From the NCBI GenBank assembly GCA_964609495.1, contig CAZSTA010000059.1, forward strand, positions 1-18,167: a stretch of DNA of 18,167 nt, given 5' to 3'. The notes under the pieces were generated by a model. That model was given only the letters and a program-made list of their open reading frames with translations, was not told the DNA's origin and did no database searches. The stretch comes from CAZSTA01 sp964609495 [NCBI: uncultured bacterium] (GTDB lineage Bacteria; CAZSTA01). Positions 7,551 to 14,603 of the stretch are shown here, piece after piece; positions within the stretch are counted from its first letter, which is position 1, and each line of letters opens with the position of its first letter. A program made the position numbers and the translations under genes.

Positions 7551-7874
7551 TTGACAAATAAGAAGCGAGGATTAATCCTTGAGAAAGATGGCAGACCGAA
7601 GCATCCTTATATCCACCGAGTTAAAGGTTACTGTGGAGGAAGGCCGATTATAGTTGGGACTAAATTCCCGGTGAGATCTGTAGTCAACTATATCCTTAAA
7701 CAAGGTATGACTCCTGAAGAGTTAGTAGCTGAATTCAATTATCTAACTCTGTCCAAAATATACGACGCTCTCTCTTACTACTATGATCATAAAGATGAGA
7801 TCGATAGAGATATAGAGCAGAATACTGAGGAATATTGGAAGAAGAAGACGGAAGGCGAATCTTGGCGAAAATAA
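7551..7874 (+). CDS. DUF433 family protein, antitoxin-like
   Basis: A 107-aa protein. Residues 18-42 contain the DUF433 core (YCGGRPIIVGTKFPVRSVV, close to the family's G-x-P-x-I-x-G-T-R-x-x-V). This is followed by G-M-T-P-E-E-L-V and a helix ending in DALSYYYDHKDEI, the usual A-L-x-Y-Y end. DUF433 proteins have a winged-helix-like DNA-binding fold and are commonly encoded just before DUF5615 PIN-like proteins as a presumed antitoxin-toxin pair, which is also the order here. The start is TTG with GAGGTG 8 bases upstream. Its end overlaps the TTG start of the next frame by 13 bases, suggesting translational coupling. Confidence 0.85.
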   Translation: MTNKKRGLILEKDGRPKHPYIHRVKGYCGGRPIIVGTKFPVRSVVNYILKQGMTPEELVAEFNYLTLSKIYDALSYYYDHKDEIDRDIEQNTEEYWKKKTEGESWRK

Positions 7875-8217
7875 CTTTATACCTAGATGAAGATGTACGT
7901 AAGTTTCTAGCAGTGATTCTGCGTCAAAGAGGTTATAAAGCCCTGAGCGCTGAGGAAGTGGGGGGATGTTAAGTCGTAGTGATGCTAAACAATTAGCTTA
8001 TGCTGTATCTCGTAGATATACAATCTTGACCTATAATATAAGAGATTATGTCGATCTTGCCAGATATTATGCTGAGAATGGATTAGATCACTTCGGAATA
8101 ATAGTTTCAGCTCAATTAGACTTTAAAGAACTGTTTCGTAGGGCTCTCAGATTATTATCGACTTACACAGCTGAAGATATGAAAAATCGTTTTGAGTGGT
8201 TGAGTAACTTCAGATAG
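7862..8217 (+). pseudogene. DUF5615 PIN-like toxin, split by a one-base frameshift
   Basis: The first part reads from TTG 7862 (preceded by GGAAGG, 7 bases away) as LAKITLYLDEDVRKFLAVIL and on to EEVGGC, ending at TAA 7970-7972. The second part reads from ATG 7966 as MLSRSDAKQLAYAVSRRYTI, then LTYNIRDYVDLARYY...GLDHFGIIVSAQ, ending at 8217. Together they give the complete DUF5615 order: an L-D-E-D-V opening with a catalytic-type Asp, S/D-A-x-Q-L-A, the L-T-x-N-x-x-D strand, and H-x-G-I-I-V-x-x-Q. The two frames meet in a run of six G (7960-7965); seven G would join them into one protein of about 118 aa. This is either a real inactivating deletion, a sequencing homopolymer error, or slippage-dependent expression. 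If intact, it would be the nuclease-like partner of the DUF433 protein. Confidence 0.75.
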
Positions 8218-8220
8218 GAG
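8216..8220 (+). promoter_or_regulatory. Ribosome binding site deciding the start of the 251-aa gene
   Basis: AGGAG lies one base before an ATG at 8222, too close to use it, and 7 bases before the in-frame ATG at 8228, which is optimal. The second ATG is therefore chosen. Confidence 0.7.
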
Positions 8221-8227
8221 AATGCTT

Positions 8228-8983
8228 ATGAGAACAAAAATTATCTTAACCGTATCCGAATCGAAGAGACTTATCGGTAAAGGAGTCGCCAATCTCCCTT
8301 CGGTGAAAGCCAGAATGAAAGAGGGGATGATAGCTATAGTTATGGGGACTACCAATGGCCATGTGGCTGAGGAGATCTTAGGACACAAGATCAGTCGAAA
8401 AGGGTATAGAAGAGGAGCGATCTTTCCTGCTAAAGGAGATAGCTCTAGTTGGATAAGCTATGAGAAGGTGTCCGATGTCATATTAAAGGATGGCAAAGTC
8501 CTAGAGGATATATCACTACTCGATGCTGTCGCTGGGATGAAAGCTGGTGATATCTTTATCAAAGGCGGTAATGCTCTTAACTATGACAAGAAGTTGGTGG
8601 GAATATTGATCGAGTCTCCAACAGGAGGAACTATCGGCGGGAATATAGGGCATATCGTAGGTAAAAGGGTGGAATTGATACTACCCGTAGGATTGGAGAA
8701 ATCTATCTATATGGACATCAACGAATTGGGTCGCCTTCTCGCTGAGGATATGGAATATATAGGCATTGTGCCGAGAATGTTACCGGTAACTGGCACTATC
8801 ATCACCGAGATAGAGGCTTTGAAGGTGTTAACTGAAGTAAAAGCTATTCAGATCAGTTCAGGTGGAGTAGCAGGAGCAGAAGGAGCGGTTCAACTCCTAA
8901 TTGAAGGGGATAAACAACAGTTGGATAGGACTATGGCTTTGATGGATACGATCTGGGGAGAGCCACCTTTTGCCGAAGTTTAG
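8228..8983 (+). CDS. Conserved-looking protein of unknown function
   Basis: A 251-aa soluble protein that I do not recognise as a named family. It has no signal peptide or membrane helix. It is rich in glycine turns of the kind found in conserved binding pockets: IAIVMGTTNGHVAEEILG near residues 36-53, GDIFIKGGNALNYD near 110-123, SPTGGTIGGNIGHIVGK near 131-147, PVGLEKSIYMDI near 154-165, GTIITEIEALKVL near 189-201 and SSGGVAGAEGAVQLLIEG near 208-225. The density of Gly/Asn/Glu motifs suggests an enzyme or ligand-binding protein, not a structural one. It lies 12 bases before asnB and is probably cotranscribed with it. A longer form starting at 8222 is possible but has a poorly placed ribosome site. 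Confidence 0.7.
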   Translation: MRTKIILTVSESKRLIGKGVANLPSVKARMKEGMIAIVMGTTNGHVAEEILGHKISRKGYRRGAIFPAKGDSSSWISYEKVSDVILKDGKVLEDISLLDAVAGMKAGDIFIKGGNALNYDKKLVGILIESPTGGTIGGNIGHIVGKRVELILPVGLEKSIYMDINELGRLLAEDMEYIGIVPRMLPVTGTIITEIEALKVLTEVKAIQISSGGVAGAEGAVQLLIEGDKQQLDRTMALMDTIWGEPPFAEV

Positions 8984-8995
8984 AGGATAGATAAT

Positions 8996-10888
8996 ATGTG
9001 TGGGATATGTGGGGCTTATGGCCTTAAAGGACAACAGCCAATTGATAGGGATGAATTGAAGAGGATGTGCGATATTATGATCCATCGCGGTCCTGATGAC
9101 GAGGGGAGATTGTTGGAGAAGAATGTTGGATTGGGGATGCGAAGGTTGAGCATCATCGATCTGGCAGGAGGTCATCAGCCAATACATAATGAGGATAAAT
9201 CGATCTGGATAGTATTCAACGGAGAGATATATAACTATCAGCCACTTAGAGAGAGATTAGAGGAGAGAGGACATCGCTTCTATACCAATAGCGATACCGA
9301 GTCGATAATCCATGCTTATGAGGAATGGGCGGAGGATAGCGTCAAAGAGTTAAGGGGGATGTTCGCTTATGCCCTGTGGGATATGAAACAGGATAAGCTC
9401 ATCCTAGTTAGAGATCGCTTGGGAATTAAACCTCTACACTATATGATCGATAAGGATAGGCTTATCTTCGGCTCAGAGATCAAATCGATCCTTCAGGCGG
9501 AAGGGGTCGAACGAGAGGTGAATCTCAAAGCCCTTCCTGAATTTCTTACCTTCGAATATATCTCTGCTCCAGAGACGATGTTCAAGGATATAAAGAAGCT
9601 TCCCGCAGGATATATGCTCATCTGCGAAAAGGGGAAAATAAGCATTCAAAGGTATTGGAAATTATACTTCAGAGCCGATAGAAGGCGAAGCGAAGATGAT
9701 TACGCAGATGAATTGTTCGAGCTTCTAAGAGAATCGGTTAAATATCGTCTGATAAGCGATGTTCCTCTAGGAGCTTTCTTAAGCGGGGGAATCGACTCCA
9801 GTTCCATAGTTGGTTTGATGAGTAGCCTCTCAGATCGACCAGTCAAGACCTTCTCCATCGGCTTCGATGATAGATCTTATGATGAGCTTAACTATGCGCG
9901 ATTAGTCGCCAAGAGATTCGACACGGAACATCAGGAGATGATCATAAAGCCCCAAGCGATTGAGCTAGTCGATAAGCTCATAAAGTTCGTGGATGAGCCC
10001 TTCGCTGATTTCTCCCTATTTCCTACTTTTCTCGTATCTCAGATGACCCGACAATATGTAACTGTTGCTCTATCTGGAGATGGAGGAGATGAGCTATTCG
10101 CTGGTTATGACACCTATGTAGCCGATCGGATCGCTCACTATTATAGTAAAATCCCAGCATTTATCCGAGAGGGAGTAATAGCTAAAATTCTAAAAGGTAT
10201 TCGTCCCTCCTCCCAAAAGAAGGGATTACTTAATATGGCTAAGAGATTCGCCGAAGGCGCCTCCTTACCCGAGGAGATAGGACATACCAGATGGATGAGC
10301 TTCTTCAGTGCGGAGGAGCGAGATAACCTATATTCGGATGGTCTAAAAGCGGAACTCGATGGGAATAATCCCTATCACAAGATCAGGAATTATATACTCG
10401 AAGCCGATCTCGATGATATCATCAGTCAAGATCAGTATGTGGATATAAAGACCTATCTGGTGGATGATATATTATTTAAGGTGGATCGAATGAGCATGGC
10501 AAACTCCCTAGAAGCGCGAGTGCCAATTTTGGATCATAAGTTCGTCGAGTTCGTCGCGACCATACCATCATCCTTGAAGCTAAAGGGGTTAAAGACCAAA
10601 TACATCTTTAAGAAAACCATGTCTCGCCTTCTTCCTGCTGAGGTCTTGACCAAACCAAAACAGGGCTTCAGCATCCCCATCAAGAATTGGCTCAAAAATG
10701 AGCTTAAAGATCTGATGCTAGAAGTCCTTTCGGAAAAGGTTATAAGCACCAGAGGATATTTCAACTATGATTTCGTAGCGAAGTTGATAGATGAACACCT
10801 GCGAGGACGAGAGAATCATAGCCATCGCTTGTGGGCTTTGATGATCTTCGAGTTGTGGCACAGGGAATATATAGATAGAAAGGAATGA
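8996..10888 (+). CDS. asnB: Asparagine synthetase, glutamine-hydrolysing
   Basis: A 630-aa two-domain amidotransferase that makes asparagine, or amidates a related carboxylate, using glutamine and ATP. The N-terminal nucleophile is Cys2 (MCGICG). The glutaminase domain has RLSIIDL near residue 50, FNGEIYN at 74-80 and SDTE at 99-102. The synthetase domain has the PP-loop SGGIDSS at 263-269, followed by SLSGDGGDELFAGY-type residues, R-M-S-M-A-N-S-L-E-A-R-V-P and the K-x-x-x-K-x-x-x-R-x-x-L-P segment near the C-terminus. All catalytic motifs look intact, and the length fits the 610-650-aa AsnB group often found in polysaccharide loci, where some members amidate uronic acids. It is followed after four bases by the glycosyltransferase fusion, which supports an envelope role as an alternative to plain asparagine supply. 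Confidence 0.93.
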   Translation: MCGICGAYGLKGQQPIDRDELKRMCDIMIHRGPDDEGRLLEKNVGLGMRRLSIIDLAGGHQPIHNEDKSIWIVFNGEIYNYQPLRERLEERGHRFYTNSDTESIIHAYEEWAEDSVKELRGMFAYALWDMKQDKLILVRDRLGIKPLHYMIDKDRLIFGSEIKSILQAEGVEREVNLKALPEFLTFEYISAPETMFKDIKKLPAGYMLICEKGKISIQRYWKLYFRADRRRSEDDYADELFELLRESVKYRLISDVPLGAFLSGGIDSSSIVGLMSSLSDRPVKTFSIGFDDRSYDELNYARLVAKRFDTEHQEMIIKPQAIELVDKLIKFVDEPFADFSLFPTFLVSQMTRQYVTVALSGDGGDELFAGYDTYVADRIAHYYSKIPAFIREGVIAKILKGIRPSSQKKGLLNMAKRFAEGASLPEEIGHTRWMSFFSAEERDNLYSDGLKAELDGNNPYHKIRNYILEADLDDIISQDQYVDIKTYLVDDILFKVDRMSMANSLEARVPILDHKFVEFVATIPSSLKLKGLKTKYIFKKTMSRLLPAEVLTKPKQGFSIPIKNWLKNELKDLMLEVLSEKVISTRGYFNYDFVAKLIDEHLRGRENHSHRLWALMIFELWHREYIDRKE

Positions 10889-10892
10889 GAAA

Positions 10893-12707
10893 GTGGTGGC
10901 TTTAATCAGCAGTTATATACTAGCTTTTATCATATCCCTCATCCTATCATCCCTCGGGTTAGCGATCTGGATGAGGACGAAAAAAGGGATTGATAACACC
11001 CCTTCATACAAGAACCAGAGGCAGAATATCGGAATAGGAGAGTTGATATTCATCTCGGCTTTTCTATTCTCTATAGCTCTTACTGCTGGTGGCTATCGTA
11101 TTATCACAGCTATAGCGATAGGGGGAGCTATAATCTTACTCATAGGAGAGATCGAGGCTAGAAGGGGTTTAGCTTGGCAATTGAAACTCATAGGACAGAT
11201 AGCCGCGGGGCTGATAGTAGCCAAAATGGGGATAAAGGTGGAGTTCATAACGAATCCCTACGATGGCTATTTCTATCTAGGATGGATGAGCTGGCCGATC
11301 ACTATCGCTTGGCTAGTGCTTATAGTTAATTCCGTCAGTTTAACCAATGAGATCAAGGGTATGACCTCGGGGATAGTAGCCATATCATCCCTAGCCTTCT
11401 CCTTCATCGCTTGGCAGCAGGAACAGACTACCGCGGTTATTCTAGCCTTAGCTCTAGGGGGAGCGGCTTTAGCATTTTGGAGATATGATATAAGCTCGGA
11501 TTCCAGCGAAATGAGATTAAGTAAAACTGCCTCTACTTTCCTCGGTCTTATATTGGGGATAATCGCCATCTCAGGAGTATTGAAGAGTGCGGCGACCTTT
11601 GCTTTGATCCTGCCCATCCTCGTCCTAGGAGTGCCCATCTTTGGAACTTCTTACGCTTTGGTTGCCAGCTATGCCAGGGGAGGATCTATATTCAGTGATA
11701 ATCGCATATATCTCTACGGAAAACTGAGAGCTTCAGGTCTGAACGATAAGCAGATAGTTATAATTATGTATATAATCACTATTTACCTCTGTTTTTCCGC
11801 TCTTATCCTATCTCGCTGGGCTAGTGTTTATGCCTTGGGTTTCTTAGGGAGCTTCGGAGCGGCTTTCCTTTGGAGCCTCCGAACGGGATTATTAACCCTT
11901 CCTAGAGCGATCTCCCAAGGATATTATTCTGAGCCTCTCTATCCGGAGAGAATTCAGCTTTTAGGAGTCAGAATTGATAGAATCAATACAACCGAAGCCT
12001 TAGAGAGAATAGAGAGCTTCATCACAGAAGGAACTCCTCATCTTGTAGTCACTCCAGATACCTTGGCTATAGTTCGCGCTCAAACCGATGAGGAGTATAG
12101 GAGAATAATTGCAACCGCAGATTTAGTGACTCCCGATGGCTCTGGGATATTATGGGGAGCTAAGATGTTGGGGACTCCCCTTTTGGATAGAGTGACTGGG
12201 ATAGATACTTTTACCAATCTATGTTCGATAGCCTCAAAGAAGGGATACACCCTATTTCTATTAGGAGCTAGAGAAGAAGTGATAGCAAAAGCCGCGGCTA
12301 ATTTGAGCGAGAGATATCCGGGGTTAAAGATAGTAGGATATCATAATGGATATTTTCAAGGAGAGGAGGATAGAGTCATTCAAGAGATCAGGGAGAAGAA
12401 ACCAGATATGCTCTTCGTAGGACTCGAGGCTCCCCACCAAGAGAAGTGGCTCAGTCGCAATCTCTCCAGATTACAAGTTCCAGTATGTATGGGAGTGGGC
12501 GGGAGTTTCGACGTCCTATCGGGAAATATAAGGAGAGCACCTCGCTGGATGCAGAGGCACAGCTTAGAATGGCTATATAGACTCTACCTAGAGCCTCGCA
12601 AACGAGTTAAAAGGGCAATGCTTATCCCTAAATTTATGGTGATGGTGATGATGGCTAGGATGATTAGTAGAGGGAGATTAAAAGAAGATGATTACAATCG
12701 AGACTAA
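10893..12707 (+). CDS. Fusion: motif-less MraY/WecA-like membrane domain plus WecG/TagA/CpsF glycosyltransferase
   Basis: A 604-aa membrane protein. Residues 1 to about 335 align in order with the polyprenyl-phosphate GlcNAc-1-phosphate transferase family (about ten membrane helices), but the catalytic signatures are replaced. The Asp-Asp pair is E88-A89; N-x-x-N-x-x-D-G-x-D-G reads NSVSLTNEIKG (146-156); G-D-x-G-S reads SKTAS (210-214); H-L-H-H reads YLYG (273-276). Residues about 350-590 are a WecG/TagA/CpsF (GT26) domain with TPDT (387-390), TPDGSGI (413-419), RVTG (433-436), GYFQGEE (486-492), PHQEKW (514-519), FDVLSGNIRRAPRW (539-552) and LEWLYRLYLEP (558-568), all close to the family. 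This family adds a sugar such as ManNAc to a lipid-linked GlcNAc. The GTG start has AAAGGA 8 bases upstream. I infer that the N-terminal domain is a non-catalytic membrane or lipid-binding module. Confidence 0.85.
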   Translation: MVALISSYILAFIISLILSSLGLAIWMRTKKGIDNTPSYKNQRQNIGIGELIFISAFLFSIALTAGGYRIITAIAIGGAIILLIGEIEARRGLAWQLKLIGQIAAGLIVAKMGIKVEFITNPYDGYFYLGWMSWPITIAWLVLIVNSVSLTNEIKGMTSGIVAISSLAFSFIAWQQEQTTAVILALALGGAALAFWRYDISSDSSEMRLSKTASTFLGLILGIIAISGVLKSAATFALILPILVLGVPIFGTSYALVASYARGGSIFSDNRIYLYGKLRASGLNDKQIVIIMYIITIYLCFSALILSRWASVYALGFLGSFGAAFLWSLRTGLLTLPRAISQGYYSEPLYPERIQLLGVRIDRINTTEALERIESFITEGTPHLVVTPDTLAIVRAQTDEEYRRIIATADLVTPDGSGILWGAKMLGTPLLDRVTGIDTFTNLCSIASKKGYTLFLLGAREEVIAKAAANLSERYPGLKIVGYHNGYFQGEEDRVIQEIREKKPDMLFVGLEAPHQEKWLSRNLSRLQVPVCMGVGGSFDVLSGNIRRAPRWMQRHSLEWLYRLYLEPRKRVKRAMLIPKFMVMVMMARMISRGRLKEDDYNRD

Positions 12708-12722
12708 CAAGGGAGAGGCACT

Positions 12723-13541
12723 GTGTTAGGGGTTGTTTTATTTATCCCTCTTTTGATTATAGCATCGCTCTTTTACTACGCAATTTATATAGAACCTAGA
12801 AGGATCGTAGTTACTAAACCGAGAATAAAACTCTCCAATAAAGCAAAATCTTTATCGAATCTGAAGATAGTTCACCTCTCAGATCTACATATCACCAAGT
12901 TCGGTTTCAAAGAGAAGCAATGGCTTCATCTACTTCGGGAGATAGAGCCAGATATAATCTTCATCACTGGAGACTTTATCAGCGGCCCACCAGGAGTAGA
13001 GGTATGCCTTTCGATTATGAAGCTTCTCAAAGCTAGATATGGTATCTGGGGAGTGCTGGGAAATAATGATAATAGGGCTTATGAGAAGCTGGATAGATCA
13101 CCTGTAGATGATCTTAGAAGCGTTGGAGTTAATATCCTGCTTAATTCCGCTATTCGAATAGAGGTGGAGGAAGGTTCTTTTTGGATAATAGGAGTGGATG
13201 ATCCTTACCAGGAGAGGGACGATCTGACGGAGGCAATGAGAGGGGTGCCTGAGGATGAATTTAAGCTACTACTAGCTCATTCTCCGGATATATTCGAGAA
13301 AGCCGTAAATCGTGATATAGATTTAATTTTAGCTGGGCATACCCATGGAGGACAGATAAGGCTCCCCGGCTTAAAAGCCCTCTATGTCCACTCCAGCAAT
13401 AGTAGTTCTGGTTATGATGCTGGTCTCTTTAGCAAAGGGATCACCCTAATGTATGTGAACAGAGGAATAGGAACCAGTATCCTTCCGATGAGATTCCTCT
13501 CCCCTCCAGAGGTCGCCGAGCTAGAGATAGAATTAGAGTAG
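12723..13541 (+). CDS. YkuE-like membrane-anchored metallophosphoesterase
   Basis: A 272-aa protein. Residues 3-22 form one hydrophobic N-terminal segment, probably a signal anchor placing the enzyme outside the membrane or on its face. The calcineurin-like metallophosphoesterase motifs follow in order: SDLH (53-56, D54 and H56), GD (83-84), GNND (113-116), AHSPD (185-189) and GHTHGGQ (205-211). These bind two metal ions and hydrolyse phosphoesters. The third motif is G-N-N-D where most relatives have G-N-H-D/E; the transition-state His is therefore Asn. The GTG start has GGGAGAGG about 5 bases upstream. It lies 15 bases after the glycosyltransferase fusion and is probably the last gene of that operon. 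The substrate is unknown; an envelope phospholipid or polyprenyl phosphate would fit the context. Confidence 0.87.
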   Translation: MLGVVLFIPLLIIASLFYYAIYIEPRRIVVTKPRIKLSNKAKSLSNLKIVHLSDLHITKFGFKEKQWLHLLREIEPDIIFITGDFISGPPGVEVCLSIMKLLKARYGIWGVLGNNDNRAYEKLDRSPVDDLRSVGVNILLNSAIRIEVEEGSFWIIGVDDPYQERDDLTEAMRGVPEDEFKLLLAHSPDIFEKAVNRDIDLILAGHTHGGQIRLPGLKALYVHSSNSSSGYDAGLFSKGITLMYVNRGIGTSILPMRFLSPPEVAELEIELE

Positions 13542-13564
13542 CTATTCCTATCCGAGAGGCTATA

Positions 13565-14389
13565 TTACTCCTCACCATCGCTTGTAGGGATGTGCTTCAT
13601 AGGTATATCGAGCATCTTCTTAAAACTTTCGCTGTAAATCCCAGCGAACAAATCTATTCTCGGATTGATAAACGTCTCCAGAGGATCTATTTCTCGATTT
13701 GTGAAAATTACTGGAGCTTCTCTAATCAACGTAAAGGGCATGCATTCTGCCGATTCTCCCATCACTAGAATAGCTGCTGAAGCCAGGGAATCTGCAACTG
13801 CCTTCTCGGTGATGCGCAGAGCTTTACCAAACAAATCTCTCTTTCCTACCTCACTCTCCACTCCCTCAAAACCACTATATGCTAAAGCCAATCCTGTAAC
13901 ACCTCTACGCAAGGGGTTACAATGAGAATCGGTAACAACGACTCCCAGCTCCTCAACCTTATATTCCGATCTCAACTTCTCCCTGAAATCTCTAGCCCAA
14001 TCCCATGAATTCTCTGGCCAAAGTATGGCATATCCATCTGGGACGTTTGATATATCTATCCCTGCATTAGGGATGAAAATATTATCCTTCAAAGCTAAGT
14101 AGATGAACTCAGCCTCAAATAGTTTATCCGCTTCCCGCAAGATCAATTCGGCTAATCCAGGTTGGATATCGAAATCACTAGAGTGCTTAAGCTTCTTCAT
14201 CTTTCTGGATTTAGCAGAAGGCTTGATCTCGGATAACTTCACGATCCTATCCTGTTCCAAAGCAACCACCTTTGAGGTTACACATATTATCTCCCTATCT
14301 CGTAATGGCTCATCAAGGGCATCTTTAAGAATCGCAAAAAGATCCTGCCCCTTCTCAATTATAGGCGTCTTAATAGCTGTAACCTGCAT
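13565..14389 (-). CDS. CofE-like coenzyme F420-0:L-glutamate ligase family protein
   Basis: A protein of about 274 aa from the chosen ATG (14387-14389), which has AAGGGGG about 6 bases upstream. An in-frame GTG at 14423-14425 would add 12 residues but has no usable ribosome site. The order MQVTAIKTPI, then ICVTSKVVALEQDR, IPNAGIDISN, VVVTDSHCNPLRRGVTGLAL, GFEGVE...GKRDLFGKALRIT, AVADSLASAAILVMGESAE and LIREAPV follows the F420-0:gamma-glutamyl ligase family throughout. CofE adds glutamate to F420-0 using GTP and divalent metal. No other F420 gene is present in the window, and bacteria lacking F420 can carry CofE-like homologues, so the exact substrate is uncertain. Convergent with the phosphoesterase gene, with 23 bases between the stop codons. 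Confidence 0.85.
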   Translation of the reverse strand: MQVTAIKTPIIEKGQDLFAILKDALDEPLRDREIICVTSKVVALEQDRIVKLSEIKPSAKSRKMKKLKHSSDFDIQPGLAELILREADKLFEAEFIYLALKDNIFIPNAGIDISNVPDGYAILWPENSWDWARDFREKLRSEYKVEELGVVVTDSHCNPLRRGVTGLALAYSGFEGVESEVGKRDLFGKALRITEKAVADSLASAAILVMGESAECMPFTLIREAPVIFTNREIDPLETFINPRIDLFAGIYSESFKKMLDIPMKHIPTSDGEE

Positions 14390-14453
14390 ATCGAACCCCC
14401 TTCTTCGTTTCTCCTCCGATATCACCCCTAGTAATCCTTATCTGTCTTAGCAC

Positions 14454-14482
14454 ATTATACAGCTATGGAAGCATGTAAACTT
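14454..14482 (-). promoter_or_regulatory. Possible promoter of the CofE-like gene
   Basis: TATAAT on the minus strand (14454-14459), but with a poor -35 at 17 bases (AAGTTT, 14477-14482); TTTACA at 14474-14479 is only 14 bases away. The gene must have its own promoter if the terminator at 14523-14558 works, which is the main reason to list it. Confidence 0.35.
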
Positions 14483-14522
14483 TGCGCTAGGTATAAATTA
14501 AACAATTTCCAAAGTTATAGAT

Positions 14523-14558
14523 AAAAAACCAATCACTGCTGGAGATCAGTGATCGGTT
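14523..14558 (-). terminator. Intrinsic terminator of the ribonucleotide reductase gene
   Basis: On the minus strand, AACC-G-ATCACTG, an 8-nt loop, CAGTGAT-T-GGTT, then a run of six T (14523-14528). The 7-bp core stem (14532-14538 with 14547-14553) is perfect, is extended by four more pairs past one mismatch, and lies 46 bases after the stop codon. Confidence 0.85.
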
Positions 14559-14603
14559 CCGTCATCAACTATATTATACCAGAAAATAGCAATAATATCA
14601 AAT

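Noticed and set aside
7958-7972. Programmed ribosomal frameshift in the DUF5615 gene
   Set aside because: A G-rich slippery run exists, but no downstream stimulatory structure was recognised, and the family does not normally use frameshifting; deletion or sequencing error is simpler.
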